Positions 34,513-44,146 are shown, counted from the stretch's first letter. The stretch: 64,000 nucleotides of DNA from Vibrio xiamenensis (GCF_900100015.1 NZ_FNDD01000002.1:294363-358362); one strand, 5' to 3'. Notes: a model not told the origin generated them from the letters alone. Numbers and translations: made by a program.

Positions 34513-35331
34513 CTATTTCACCGCACCTTCGGTGACACCGCTGATAAATTTTCTCTGGAAAATCAAAAACATGATTATTAGCGGCAGAATCACGATCATC
34601 GCCCCAGCCATCAGCACGGGAATATTAATCGTGTTGCGGTTTTGGAAAAACATCATGCCAATTGGCAGTGTGCGCAGGTCTTCCTGGTTGACTAAAATCA
34701 GCGGAATCAGGAATTCATTCCACGTCCAGATAAACAGCAGCAATGCCAAAGTCAGCAGAGTTGGACGAATCGCGGGCAGCAGTATTTTCCACAAAATGGT
34801 AAAGCGCGGTGTGTTGTCGATGACCGCCGCTTCAATTAATTCTTTCGGTACTTGGTTGAACGCAGTGGCGATCATCAAAGTGCTGAACGGAATCGACAGC
34901 GCCACTTGCGGCAAAATCAGCGCCAAATGGGTGTTAATCAGCCCAAGCCAATGCATTTCGTGATACAGCGGAATCATAAACGCTTCTGATGGCAGCACCA
35001 TGCCAAGTGCCAATAGCAGCGCAATAAAGGTTTTGCCCGGTAACTTCAAAAACGCAAACGCGAACCCCGACAAAGTGCCGAGTGCAATGCTGGCAATCAC
35101 CACCGGAAAGACAATCAAAAGCGAGTTAACGAAGTAGACCTTAAAGTGCCCTTCCTGCCACGCCGAAACATAATGACGGAAGTTGAAATGCTCAGGCAGC
35201 GAGAAGAAGCCCTGCAGCATTTCCGACTGCGATTTAAACGATGCCGACAACACCAACAAAAACGGTGCAACGGTTAAAATGGCGAAAAACCACAGCAAAA
35301 CACGCGATAACATAGGGTTATTTTGAGTCAT
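34513..35331 (-). CDS. Sugar ABC importer permease (MalG type)
   Basis: A 272-residue permease with six hydrophobic segments and the EAA loop ELIEAAVIDNTPRFTILWKI near residue 160. It belongs to the CUT1 carbohydrate importer class, which takes up oligosaccharides. Its ATG overlaps the stop of the preceding permease by one base (TAATG). The GH28 gene starts 21 bases after its stop, tying import to hydrolysis. Confidence 0.9.
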   Translation of the reverse strand: MTQNNPMLSRVLLWFFAILTVAPFLLVLSASFKSQSEMLQGFFSLPEHFNFRHYVSAWQEGHFKVYFVNSLLIVFPVVIASIALGTLSGFAFAFLKLPGKTFIALLLALGMVLPSEAFMIPLYHEMHWLGLINTHLALILPQVALSIPFSTLMIATAFNQVPKELIEAAVIDNTPRFTILWKILLPAIRPTLLTLALLLFIWTWNEFLIPLILVNQEDLRTLPIGMMFFQNRNTINIPVLMAGAMIVILPLIIMFLIFQRKFISGVTEGAVK

Positions 35332-36203
35332 TATTTTCGCTCCCGAAGCACAAAGTGCAGCAATCCGTTGACCGCAAAAACAATCGCCATACTGACCAGC
35401 GCAACCGCCGATGCATAGCCAAAGTGGCGTAAGTCAAAACCTTGTTGATACATATACATATTGGTAATTAGGGTTGAAGTCCCCGGGCCGCCTTGCGTCA
35501 TGACGTAGATAAGATCGAACGCTTTAAGACTGGCGATGACAGTTAAAATCAGCGCAACACGTACCTCAGGAAGTAACGCAGGTAGCGTAATGCGTATGAA
35601 TTTTTTCCAATGTGTCGAGCCATCAAGCTCGGACGCTTCATGAATCGACGGGTCCATCCGTTGAATGCCGGACATAAACAGCACCAAACAAAAGCCAAAG
35701 AAATACCACACCGCAACAAGCCCCGTAGCGGGCAATGCCCAGTCAAAATCTCCTAGCCAAGCTTTCGCCATGGACGGCATTCCGATGAAACGAAAAAACT
35801 GGTCAATCGGTCCAAACGCTGGGTTATATAACCAACGCCACACGACGCCAAGCACCGCCATTGGCATGATGTAAGGCATAAAGAACAAAATGCGCAGCGC
35901 CGTCAATTCGCGCGGATTTTTCATTTCATTGAGAAAACTACACAGTGCCAGGCCAAGCGCAATCGGCAAAATGGTGTAATAACCCATCAATTTGACGTTA
36001 TTGCCTATCGCAACCCAGAATTTCGGGTCGTTGAAAATGGCGATAAAATTATGTAACCCAACAAAAATCGGCTGGCTTGCCCCATCCCATTCGGTGACGC
36101 TAACACCCAAAGATGTCATCAAAGGAAACAGCAGAAACACACAGTAGATGACAAGTGACGGCAAGATATAGAGTGCGTTTCTGGTGAGAGAAAGATTGAG
36201 CAT
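35331..36203 (-). CDS. Sugar ABC importer permease (MalF type)
   Basis: A 290-residue CUT1 permease with six hydrophobic segments and the EAA loop HEASELDGSTHWKKFIRIT near residue 190. It ends with a TAATG overlap to the MalG-type gene. It starts 66 bases after the binding-protein stop, and a hairpin in that gap probably makes the binding protein more abundant. Confidence 0.9.
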   Translation of the reverse strand: MLNLSLTRNALYILPSLVIYCVFLLFPLMTSLGVSVTEWDGASQPIFVGLHNFIAIFNDPKFWVAIGNNVKLMGYYTILPIALGLALCSFLNEMKNPRELTALRILFFMPYIMPMAVLGVVWRWLYNPAFGPIDQFFRFIGMPSMAKAWLGDFDWALPATGLVAVWYFFGFCLVLFMSGIQRMDPSIHEASELDGSTHWKKFIRITLPALLPEVRVALILTVIASLKAFDLIYVMTQGGPGTSTLITNMYMYQQGFDLRHFGYASAVALVSMAIVFAVNGLLHFVLRERK

Positions 36204-36229
36204 GGTACAAATCCCTGTACGACAAAGGC

Positions 36230-36252
36230 GCGCAAGCTACTCGTGCTTGCGC
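36230..36252 (-). promoter_or_regulatory. Intercistronic hairpin after the sugar-binding protein gene
   Basis: GCGCAAGC and GCTTGCGC form an 8-bp stem with a 7-base loop between the binding-protein stop and the first permease start. No strong T-run follows on the coding strand, so partial read-through or mRNA protection is likely. Confidence 0.6.
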
Positions 36253-36269
36253 CCTTACTGGAGCAAAAA

Positions 36270-37583
36270 CTAGTGGCCAAGTGATGTCATATAGTCTTGA
36301 TAGTTTTTATCCAGATTGCTGGTCAGTTGCTTTGGCGTAATTTTCTCTGCCATCAACATCTGCACGTTTTCATTTAATGTGGCAAGCATGCTTGGCGTCG
36401 ACCAGTCGACATAGTGACCAAGCGCGTTGTCTTTATTGACTTGAACCCAAGCAGTATAGATATCACCAAGCAATTGATTGTCTTTTGGCAGGATCACTTC
36501 ATCCGCTTGCGCCGCTGGAAGGAAACCGTGGCTTAACCAATCCGCAGCCACTTCACCCGACACTAAGTAGTCGATAAACTGCGCCGCGGTTTGCTGCTGC
36601 TGATCGCTTTTCGCGGTTAGCGTGATCGAGAACGGTAAGTCGGTTCCCCCCACCATCAAAGGCTTGTCTACGCCTGCAAATTTTGGCATCGCTACGAAGT
36701 GGATATCTTTACTGGTTTTAAATTGCCCCGAATACCAAGTGCCGCTGATAAAAAACGCCGCTTGGCCGTTTTGGAATAAGGTCGCCGCATCATCGTGACC
36801 TATGCCTTGGAAGCCTGGGAAGAAGTAGCCTTTCTTGCTCCAGTTTTGCATCAAGCTGGCCGCGTTTTCGAGCGCTGGATTCTTGAAGCTACCGCCTTCG
36901 CCATAGATAAGTTTATCCAGTGGTGCGCGCTTGCTGGCATCAATTTGATCTTCCCAAATTGCGCTAAGCATCTGTTGCCCAGCATTACCATCAAGAAGCC
37001 CAAGCATGATTGGCGCAATGCCTTTCGCTTTCAGCTTAGCCATATCCGCTTCGAATTCTTGCATGGTTTTTGGCACGCTAAGGCCCGCTTTCTCAAGCAG
37101 TGCCTGGTTGTAATACAAACCGACCATTTCACCTAAACTGGCAACACCGTACAATTCGCCTTCGCCAAACTGTTGACCTTTAGACCAACGGTTGCGCTTG
37201 AGAATCGATTCTGGAAAACGAGTGGTCCAGTGGTAGCTATCAGCAAACTTGTCCATTGGCACCAACAGATCTTGTTTAACTAACGCGCCCATGTCACCGC
37301 CGCCTTGGTTTACCTGCGCGACTTGCGGGCCGTCCCCAGAACTGAGTGCCAATTTAAGCGGAATGCGCATGTCTTCAAACGAGTGGATAGAGCGTTTGAT
37401 TTTGATATCTGGATGCTGCTTGGTGAAATTTTCGATCGCATGTTCAATCACTGCGGTTTGACCTGGGTAGTTGTAGATATCCCATTCGTCTAAATTGGTT
37501 TGGGCGTTGGCGCCAAATGAGATGCTGGACATCACCATAGACGTAAGCAGTGCAGTGTGAAATAGCGGGGTTTTACGATTCAT
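36270..37583 (-). CDS. Sugar ABC importer periplasmic binding protein
   Basis: A 437-residue extracellular solute-binding protein of the CUT1 class. A signal peptide ends at GANA (near residue 28), and mature sequence begins [15 protein letters not shown]. Family hallmarks include [13 protein letters not shown] near 252 and [15 protein letters not shown] near 287. ATG 37583 has GGAGAG 6 bases upstream; the longer frame to 37604 starts from an unlikely leader. It delivers an oligosaccharide to the two permeases downstream. The ATPase is encoded on the opposite strand beyond the 5' region. Confidence 0.9.
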   Translation of the reverse strand: MNRKTPLFHTALLTSMVMSSISFGANAQTNLDEWDIYNYPGQTAVIEHAIENFTKQHPDIKIKRSIHSFEDMRIPLKLALSSGDGPQVAQVNQGGGDMGALVKQDLLVPMDKFADSYHWTTRFPESILKRNRWSKGQQFGEGELYGVASLGEMVGLYYNQALLEKAGLSVPKTMQEFEADMAKLKAKGIAPIMLGLLDGNAGQQMLSAIWEDQIDASKRAPLDKLIYGEGGSFKNPALENAASLMQNWSKKGYFFPGFQGIGHDDAATLFQNGQAAFFISGTWYSGQFKTSKDIHFVAMPKFAGVDKPLMVGGTDLPFSITLTAKSDQQQQTAAQFIDYLVSGEVAADWLSHGFLPAAQADEVILPKDNQLLGDIYTAWVQVNKDNALGHYVDWSTPSMLATLNENVQMLMAEKITPKQLTSNLDKNYQDYMTSLGH

Positions 37584-38092
37584 GTGGACTCTCCGATAAC
37601 ACAATTCATCATTTCTAGGCCAACCAAGCCGTACTTCCTGTACAAGGTTTGACCTAACCTATAAATAGACTTACTTCTTTTAATAAACAAAGTAAAGATT
37701 TATTTTATAAATAGTGGTGAAATTGAGATTGCACGACACTACTTATCAACTGCGTGCATATCTAAATTGGCAAACCTCTCGCGCATGGCGTTAACCTTAG
37801 AAAAACAGCGCCAACCGAAGTGCAATAAAGGTATAAAACCCGTTAATGATGAGATAAATAACCTCTAAAACCGACTGCATTCGCTTGGCGAGCACATCAT
37901 TTTCATTGCCTATATACACGGGCACTTCGCGCAGCTTAGTCTTGACACGCGTGAGTAAAAATTGTGCATTTTTGCATTAACTGTATAGATTAAACCTTGC
38001 TTAATATTTGCATTTATTATTTACTAAAAATTAAGTAGGCCTGTTTTAGCCGACAAATATGGATATAGCCAAATACAGAAAGGAGTTCTGTC
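37584..38092. promoter_or_regulatory. 509-bp divergent promoter region of the sugar locus
   Basis: No gene was found. The region is A/T-rich near both ends. Around 37670-37705 CTTACTT and AAGTAAAG form a loose inverted repeat, and around 37998-38035 CTTAAT and ATTAAG flank a T/A-rich stretch. A/T-rich dyads are typical ROK-repressor targets, but neither is decisive by eye. The binding-protein operon and the GNAT-ATPase pair both start from here. Confidence 0.5.
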
Positions 38093-38692
38093 ATGTCGAT
38101 CCCTTATTCCATTCGCCAAGCCCGCGCTGAAGATGAAGAAGCGCTGTATCAAATCTGTTTAAAAACCGCCAAAGCGGGCGTCGATGCCAGTGACGTCTAC
38201 AGTGACCCACACTACCCAGGCCAGCTCTATGTGGTGCCTTATGCACGCTTTGAACCGGATTTAGCCTTCGTGCTGACCTGCGATGAGCAAGTGGTGGGCT
38301 ACGCCGTTGCCACCGCCGACACGCGTCAATTCGAAACCACTCTAAACGAGCAATGGTGGCCGGTACTGCGCGAAGCCTACGCCAATCGCCAGCCACAAAA
38401 GCCGTTTGACAGTAAAGTGCTCAACCAGATTAATGACCCGCATGTTGCTGACCCAATGTTGGTGGAGGACTGGCCCGCGCATCTGCATATCAACCTGCTA
38501 CCACAAGTGCAAAGTGGTGGCTGGGGCAGCAAACTCATCAGCGCTGTGATTGAAGCGCTTAAGCGTAAGCAAGTCAGTGGCGTGCATCTTGGCGTAAGCC
38601 TGCAAAACGAAAAAGTATGTAATTTTTATCAAAAACAAGGATTTACCCATATCGTTCGTAGCAACGCTATCTATATGGGTCGCAAACTGTAA
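38093..38692 (+). CDS. GNAT acetyltransferase related to the O-GlcNAcase acetyltransferase-like domain
   Basis: A 199-residue GNAT protein. The acetyl-CoA loop is GGWGSKLISAVI (near residue 143) and the C-terminal part reads SGVHLGVSLQNEKVCNFYQ. The N-terminal half, with YPGQLYVVPYARFEPDLAFVL, matches my recollection of the bacterial GNATs that resemble the C-terminal domain of human O-GlcNAcase. Its substrate is unknown. It starts with an AAAGGAG ribosome site and is 18 bases upstream of the sugar ATPase gene, so it belongs to the sugar locus. Acetylation of an amino sugar is one possibility. Confidence 0.78.
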   Translation: MSIPYSIRQARAEDEEALYQICLKTAKAGVDASDVYSDPHYPGQLYVVPYARFEPDLAFVLTCDEQVVGYAVATADTRQFETTLNEQWWPVLREAYANRQPQKPFDSKVLNQINDPHVADPMLVEDWPAHLHINLLPQVQSGGWGSKLISAVIEALKRKQVSGVHLGVSLQNEKVCNFYQKQGFTHIVRSNAIYMGRKL

Positions 38693-38710
38693 TGCAGAGG
38701 AAGGCAGAAA

Positions 38711-39805
38711 ATGGCAAAGCTTGAACTTATCGGCGTGCGAAAAAGCTGGGATAAAACCGAAGTCATTCATGGCGTAGATTTAAAAATCAAAGACGGTGAA
38801 TTCGTCGTCTTCGTCGGTCCATCTGGGTGTGGAAAATCCACCCTGCTTCGAATGATTTCCGGGCTGGAAAGCATCACCGAAGGTGCACTGGTGATCGGCA
38901 ATAAAGAGATGACCACGACCCCACCTGCCGAGCGCGGTATCGCAATGGTGTTCCAATCTTACGCTCTGTACCCCAACATGTCGGTGCGCGATAACCTGGC
39001 CTACCCGTTAGAAATGGCGAAGCAACCAAAAGAGCAGATCAAACAAAAAGTCGCTCAAGTGGCGAAAACTCTGCATCTTGAACCCATGCTCGATAGGCTT
39101 CCTAAAGCGCTGTCTGGCGGTCAAAGGCAACGAGTCGCGATTGGGCGCGCCATTATTCGCGAGCCCGACATCTTTTTGTTTGACGAACCGCTCTCCAACC
39201 TTGATGCCGAATTAAGGCTACAAATGCGCATCGAAATTGCCAAACTACACGAGTCTTTGGGGGTCACCATGATTTACGTCACCCACGATCAGCTTGAAGC
39301 CATGACCCTTGCCGACCGTATCGTGGTGTGCCGCGATGGTAAGATTGAGCAAGTTGGCGCACCACTTGAGATTTACCACGACCCAGACAACCTCTTTGTC
39401 GCTGGCTTTATTGGCTCGCCAAAAATCAACCTGCTCAAAGGTGAAGTTGCCAACAGCTATCAGGGCCAAACACAAATTCGCGTTCCGGCACTTGGAATCG
39501 ACAGCTTGATGATTGAGCTTGAAGCGCCGCTGCAAGAAGGCCAAATCATCAGCATAGGTTTTCGCCCCGAACACATTCTCGATGCTGTTGAAACCATACC
39601 GCAGCAGCACTGCTTCGACGCGCCGGTTGCCTTTAGCGAGCACCTTGGCCATACCAACTATCTGTATCTCGATGTCGGCGAAGAAGACATGTTTGTGGTC
39701 GAATCACGAATTCGCGATAGCGTTGCTAATAATGAGCGCGTGCGCTTTGCGGTTGATCCGCAAAAAGCGCTGCTGTTTGACGATAATGGCCTGCGCCTAC
39801 GCTAA
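38711..39805 (+). CDS. Sugar ABC importer ATPase (MalK/UgpC type)
   Basis: A 364-residue ATPase with Walker A GPSGCGKST near residue 37, Q-loop FQSYALYPNM, signature LSGGQRQRV, Walker B IFLFDEPLSNLD and switch YVTHDQLEA, followed by a TOBE domain ending near residue 360 (ISIGFRPEHI). It should power the CUT1 importer encoded divergently at 34513-37583, which otherwise lacks an ATPase. It is the second gene of a pair with the GNAT and is closed by a perfect terminator. Confidence 0.92.
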   Translation: MAKLELIGVRKSWDKTEVIHGVDLKIKDGEFVVFVGPSGCGKSTLLRMISGLESITEGALVIGNKEMTTTPPAERGIAMVFQSYALYPNMSVRDNLAYPLEMAKQPKEQIKQKVAQVAKTLHLEPMLDRLPKALSGGQRQRVAIGRAIIREPDIFLFDEPLSNLDAELRLQMRIEIAKLHESLGVTMIYVTHDQLEAMTLADRIVVCRDGKIEQVGAPLEIYHDPDNLFVAGFIGSPKINLLKGEVANSYQGQTQIRVPALGIDSLMIELEAPLQEGQIISIGFRPEHILDAVETIPQQHCFDAPVAFSEHLGHTNYLYLDVGEEDMFVVESRIRDSVANNERVRFAVDPQKALLFDDNGLRLR

Positions 39806-39828
39806 CCAAACCATAAACAGCGTAAGCA

Positions 39829-39854
39829 AAAACGCCCTCAATTGAGGGCGTTTT
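39829..39854. terminator. Bidirectional terminator between ATPase and ROK genes
   Basis: A perfect 26-bp palindrome with 13-bp arms (AAAACGCCCTCAA and complement). The GC-rich stem has A/T tails on both sides and sits between convergent stops at 39805 and 39943. Confidence 0.9.
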
Positions 39855-39942
39855 CTTAGGCATAGCGTTGTGAGTAATCGCTTGTTTAATCATGGTTTTA
39901 AGCCATTCATTACAGCTTAAAAATGCTTCGCGACTTAACAGC

Positions 39943-41073
39943 TTATTTATCGTTATCGATATCCGTCGCTAACATATCCAGCAAGCGGTTCACCGCAAAC
40001 CCCGCTGCGCCTTGCGCCCACATATGCGATTCGGTGAGAAAGTGAATTGGCGTCACCTGCGGCGTGATACGCAAGCGATACTTCTGGAAACTCTGCAGCG
40101 CTTGGTCGAGTAAAATTCGCGACACGGTTTGCGGCTCCGTGGTCAAATAGATGATATCGGGGTCAAAGGCGATGGACAAATTCGCCAACGAAACCCCAAG
40201 GTGATGACCAGCCGTGGTTAGGGTTTCCAAGGTTAATGGACTTGGGTTTTGCTCAAGCTCTTGTAACGTACGTGGGGGATTACGCTTATCGATACTTGGG
40301 TCATTTTCCCATAGATAGTGCAAAATCGCTCGCGACGAGGCAACATCTTCAAGCACTCGCTCTGTGCCATCTCCAATTAAACCGTTACCAATCTCACCAG
40401 CGTTGCCGTGACGACCACGATACAGCTGGCGATTGAGAATAATTCCGGCACCAATGCCTTGACCATAAGTGGCAATGATCGCCGAGTGGGCTTGACCAAT
40501 TTGACCAAACACCACCGTCGCCAGCGCCAGAGCGTTGGCATCATTTTCGATAAACACCGGAATCGAAAAGCGCTCACTGAGCTGAGCGGCGATATCAACA
40601 TTGTTCCAGTCGAGCAAAATAGAGCGTAAGCAATAGCCAGAATCTGGGTCAACAATCCCAGAAATCGCTAGGCCAATCGCACCAATTTGACGCTGCGGCG
40701 CCGATGATTTCATAAACTTGGCTAACGCATCACCGAGCTGCTTAGGGGTGAGTTTTCCCGCCGGGATCTCCTGCTCGCTTATCAAGGTGCCGGCTAAATC
40801 CGTCATCACGATAAGATTTCGCTCAGCATTGAGCTGAACCCCAATCACGTAAGTAAAGTCTGGGTTGATTCCGAGTAAGGTTTTTGGCCTGCCCATCGAG
40901 ACTTTACGCAGCCCTAGTTCGCGAATTATGCCTTTATTCAAAAGCTTATTGGTGGCTTGCGACACAGCCGACATACTCAGCGCACTACGCACCTTTAAGT
41001 CTGACTGGCTGATGGAAGCATGCTCCACAATCAAGCGCAGAATACGAGTTGTGATAGATGGTGGTGTCGGCAT
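39943..41073 (-). CDS. ROK-family transcriptional regulator (NagC/Mlc-like)
   Basis: A 376-residue protein. An N-terminal winged helix (ISQSDLKVRSALSMSAVSQ, residues 17-35) is followed by a ROK sugar-kinase-like domain with GLAISGIVDPDSG near 131 and the sugar-site motif RGHGNAGEIGNGLIG near 225. The zinc-binding cysteine cluster (CxCGxxGCxE) seen in many ROK proteins is missing, and ERVLEDVASSRA takes its place. It most likely represses the local sugar genes. It lies 33 bases after the kinase gene and is probably cotranscribed with it. Confidence 0.87.
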   Translation of the reverse strand: MPTPPSITTRILRLIVEHASISQSDLKVRSALSMSAVSQATNKLLNKGIIRELGLRKVSMGRPKTLLGINPDFTYVIGVQLNAERNLIVMTDLAGTLISEQEIPAGKLTPKQLGDALAKFMKSSAPQRQIGAIGLAISGIVDPDSGYCLRSILLDWNNVDIAAQLSERFSIPVFIENDANALALATVVFGQIGQAHSAIIATYGQGIGAGIILNRQLYRGRHGNAGEIGNGLIGDGTERVLEDVASSRAILHYLWENDPSIDKRNPPRTLQELEQNPSPLTLETLTTAGHHLGVSLANLSIAFDPDIIYLTTEPQTVSRILLDQALQSFQKYRLRITPQVTPIHFLTESHMWAQGAAGFAVNRLLDMLATDIDNDK

Positions 41074-41106
41074 AAATTTAGCTCAAAATGATTTCGTTTA
41101 TGGTTG

Positions 41107-41985
41107 TTATGTGGTCGATAGCACAGGGGTGCGGGCTAATAAAAGTGCGCCATCTAGCGCGTCACCTTTGGCGGCAATCAGGGCGGCGCGGCTTTGCTCA
41201 TCAAGCCAAGGCTCAATGGGTTTGGCAAGCCCGCCCATTAAAGTGGCGCCATTCTCGCCTTGCGCGGTTAAATAATCCAGTATTTGGTCGATTTCTCTTG
41301 CTGTCTGTCGCACAAGTCGCGTTGCAAGCGCATCGCCAAGCTCTGCGTGATGAAAAGAGGTTGGTGAGAATTGCCCCCAATCTGCTGGGGTTGCTTGGCT
41401 TACCCAACTGAGCATCTGCTCCGGCGAATGGGAAAAATAGTCCATAACTTCATGCGTAAACGCACTAGGTGGTAATAAATTCTCATGGGCTTGCAGCGCA
41501 CAACGCACCGCGCGGCGCCCTAACGTCGCGCCAGAACCTTGATCGGCGAGATCAAACCCCCAACCGCCGACTTGGCGAAATTCAGCACCGTCCCAACGCA
41601 CGCCCTGACTTCCGGTGCCAGCGATCAGCACCGCGCCAGCGTCCCCTAAATGGGCGCCGATGCAAGCAATCTCCGCATCAGAGAGCACTTGCAAACTGGC
41701 AAAACCAGTCAGCATTTTTTCTGCGCGTAGGCGATACGACTCAACGTTCGCCCCCGCCAGCCCCAGTACCACGCTGGTTTGAGCAGAAGATTCTAGCGCT
41801 AAACCGGCTTGCGCATAGGTACCAGAAATCAAACGGCTCACCGTTTCTAAAGCTTTATCAAAATTCGAATAAATGTTGGCTGAGCCAGCCTCGCATTCGG
41901 CGAGCACAGTGCCATCCGCTCGTGTCAGACGTGCTCGGCAGCGAGTGCCTCCGCCATCCACACCGATAAAATATTGACAGTCCAA
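41107..41985 (-). CDS. BadF/BadG-type N-acetylhexosamine kinase
   Basis: A 292-residue ASKHA-fold kinase of the BadF/BadG/BcrA/BcrD family, which includes N-acetylglucosamine and glucosamine kinases. The phosphate loop GVDGGGTRCRARL is at residues 8-20, and ADAGAVLIAGTGSQGVRW lies near 113. The start is a TTG at 41985, supported by AAGGAG about 7 bases upstream and by the absence of any later start before the phosphate loop. It would phosphorylate an amino sugar released in the cytoplasm. It is divergent from the Gfo/Idh gene and upstream of the ROK regulator. Confidence 0.82.
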   Translation of the reverse strand: MDCQYFIGVDGGGTRCRARLTRADGTVLAECEAGSANIYSNFDKALETVSRLISGTYAQAGLALESSAQTSVVLGLAGANVESYRLRAEKMLTGFASLQVLSDAEIACIGAHLGDAGAVLIAGTGSQGVRWDGAEFRQVGGWGFDLADQGSGATLGRRAVRCALQAHENLLPPSAFTHEVMDYFSHSPEQMLSWVSQATPADWGQFSPTSFHHAELGDALATRLVRQTAREIDQILDYLTAQGENGATLMGGLAKPIEPWLDEQSRAALIAAKGDALDGALLLARTPVLSTT

Positions 41986-42296
41986 ATTGTCTCTCCTTGC
42001 TCTCTTAGCGAGAAATCGGTCACATCCAAGTTGTCACCTCTAGCTAAAATAGGAAAAAACCATGACGATATCAATAAAAAAGATTCCATATAAATTAAGT
42101 TTTAATATTTTATAAAGTATAAATAACTGTTTTTTAATAATTAAAGTTAAAATGAACAAAATACATTCAGCATAATTATTTATATTACTTTTTTTCGTGA
42201 ACTAAATGGAGTAGATTAAATATCACTCATCCATTGATATGAATTGTCTTGCCAGAATGGAGCTTGGCTCAAGACATCGCTGGCCAGGGAGGAAAA
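41986..42296. promoter_or_regulatory. 311-bp divergent promoter region between kinase and Gfo/Idh genes
   Basis: A/T-rich, with long T and A tracts around 42100-42190 that would suit a ROK-protein operator. A 17-codon frame from 42062, preceded by AGGAAA, is present but shows no peptide features I would support as a gene. No other structure was found. Confidence 0.5.
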
Positions 42297-43445
42297 ATGA
42301 AAGTAGCGATAATTGGATTAGGACATCGACTTTCTCACGTCGCCAAAGACATGAAGAAAGCCGACCCAGAATTTTCAATCACAGGTTATGTTGACCCAGC
42401 GCCCGCGGGGCTGGACAACTTACACCAATTTGGTATCGAACCCGGCCAATCTTATTCAAGCCTTGAAGAGATGTTGGAAGCTGGCGGTTTTGATTTACTG
42501 ATGGTCGGCACACCGAACTTTTTGCACCTTGAGCATATTCGCGCCGGACTGCAAGCGGGTTACACCGTATTCACCGAAAAGCCTGTGGTTATCGATAAGG
42601 CTCAGAGCATCGAGCTGGCAAAACTGGTGCGCGAATACGGTGAAGACAAGATCATCGTCGGTTTGGTGCTACGCTATTCACCGCTCTATCAAGATTTGGT
42701 CAACGCCAAAGCGCAAGGCGTATTGGGCGAAATTACTTCCATTGAAGCCACCGAGCATATTCCACCATATCATGGCGCATTCTTTATGCGTGACTGGCGC
42801 CGAATGGAGAAATACGCGGGGCCGTATATTTTGGAAAAATGTTGCCACGATATCGATCTCTACCAAGGCTTGGTGGGTGAACGCCCAGTTCGAGTTGCCA
42901 GCTTTGGCGGTCGCAAATCGTTTACCCCACAGCACACACCCACTGGCGCAGTGACCGCAGATTCGGAAATGTATCATACCAAGCCAAGCGGTTGGAGCAG
43001 CACCGATGCGGTGTTTGATAGTGATGCCGACATCATCGATTACCAAAACGCAATCATCGAATATCAAGGTGGTGCGACGTTATCGTTTCACGCTAACTTG
43101 AACGTACCCGATGAGTTTCGCCGCTTCTGTGTGATCGGTACGGATGGCCAAGCTGAAGGCGATTTTGTGCGTAACTTCTTCAAACTGCACGATGCGCGCA
43201 CCACAGATTGTTTAATCGACAAACAGTATGAAGGCAGCGCCTATGACGGCCATTACGGTTCAGATGAGTTAATGGCGCAAGAAGTGGTCAATCACATGCT
43301 ACGCGGCACGCCGCTCAAAGTATCGGTGGTGGATGCTCTCGAAGCAGGCTTAACCGCGATTATGATCGATGAGGCGCGCAAACAAAAAGCCGTCATTGAT
43401 ATGACAGAGTGCTGGGCTGAATTTGACCAAGCGCTTGGCCGCTAA
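42297..43445 (+). CDS. Gfo/Idh/MocA-family oxidoreductase
   Basis: A 382-residue NAD(P)-dependent enzyme. The Rossmann motif begins VAIIGLGHRLSH at residue 3. The family EKP motif occurs in VFTEKPVVIDK near 98, and the catalytic-histidine region ILEKCCHDIDLYQG near 180. It oxidises or reduces a sugar or sugar acid in the cytoplasm, and some members remove sugars by redox-assisted cleavage. ATG 42297 has GGGAGGAAAA upstream; a longer TTG frame to 42249 is less likely. It sits in the same divergent promoter region as the amino-sugar kinase, so it probably acts in the same pathway. Confidence 0.85.
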   Translation: MKVAIIGLGHRLSHVAKDMKKADPEFSITGYVDPAPAGLDNLHQFGIEPGQSYSSLEEMLEAGGFDLLMVGTPNFLHLEHIRAGLQAGYTVFTEKPVVIDKAQSIELAKLVREYGEDKIIVGLVLRYSPLYQDLVNAKAQGVLGEITSIEATEHIPPYHGAFFMRDWRRMEKYAGPYILEKCCHDIDLYQGLVGERPVRVASFGGRKSFTPQHTPTGAVTADSEMYHTKPSGWSSTDAVFDSDADIIDYQNAIIEYQGGATLSFHANLNVPDEFRRFCVIGTDGQAEGDFVRNFFKLHDARTTDCLIDKQYEGSAYDGHYGSDELMAQEVVNHMLRGTPLKVSVVDALEAGLTAIMIDEARKQKAVIDMTECWAEFDQALGR

Positions 43446-43478
43446 CCCAAGCATCGAGTCACAACCTCTCCCCCTATC

Positions 43479-43507
43479 ACGCCGCTGAAATAACAGCGGC
43501 GTTTTTA
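43479..43507. terminator. Terminator after the Gfo/Idh gene
   Basis: ACGCCGCTG and CAGCGGCGT pair around the 6-base loop AAATAA and are followed by TTTTT on the plus strand. Confidence 0.88.
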
Positions 43508-43515
43508 TGCCCAAC

Positions 43516-43992
43516 TTAAACCAGCGACTTAACCAATACTGCTTCGACGTAACGATCGCCAGGTGTAAAATGCTCACCTTGGCGGCGATATCCCGCAGCA
43601 AGATAGTAATCGACTAGGAATGGGTGTTGGCTTGGCGTTTTGAGGGTCAGATGCGTATGACCAAGCGCTCGCGCCTCACTTTCAGCCAAATCGAGCAACG
43701 CTGAGCCGAGTTTTTGCCCCTTGCAGTTAGGATCAACCGCCAAGCGGCTTAGCACCAAGCCGTATTGTGGGTAATGACTGAGACGACACACGCCCAATAA
43801 AGCATTGCCACGCAGGCACAGATACACTTCATTACGCGCTATCCACTGCTGAACAACCGCCAACTCAACCGTGGCAGCGCTAAACACAAAGGCATCAAGC
43901 GCATGACAACCAAACGCGCGATGCAATAGCGTCTGAACTGAGCAGGCATCAGCTGCACTAGCAAGACGTAATTGAACAAGGTCAGACATCAA
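43516..43992 (-). CDS. GNAT-family acetyltransferase
   Basis: A 158-residue single-domain acetyltransferase. LSRLAVDPNCKGQKLGSALL near residue 83 holds the acetyl-CoA signature (Q/R-x-x-G-x-A/G) and DYYLAAGYRRQGE near 129 is the usual C-terminal motif. The substrate cannot be told. It has its own promoter region, no operon partners, and is convergent with the Gfo/Idh gene. Confidence 0.82.
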   Translation of the reverse strand: MMSDLVQLRLASAADACSVQTLLHRAFGCHALDAFVFSAATVELAVVQQWIARNEVYLCLRGNALLGVCRLSHYPQYGLVLSRLAVDPNCKGQKLGSALLDLAESEARALGHTHLTLKTPSQHPFLVDYYLAAGYRRQGEHFTPGDRYVEAVLVKSLV

Positions 43993-44146
43993 AAAGTTTC
44001 TTTAACCCGCTTCTAAGTGCATTTATTCTCTAGCAAAAACCATCTTGTTGCATGCAAAAAACCGCCATCATAGAAACAAACTAATCATTTGCCTAATTAG
44101 CGCATTCAGTAACTAGCTTATTTACGTAAACAACTGATTTAAGAAA

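Noticed and set aside
39245..39652. 135-codon minus-strand frame inside the sugar ATPase gene
   Set aside because: Antisense to the Walker B and TOBE regions of a conserved gene, with no independent evidence.
42062..42115. 17-codon frame with AGGAAA upstream in the kinase-Gfo/Idh gap
   Set aside because: A/T-rich composition makes such frames common, and no peptide feature, terminator or conservation evidence supports it.
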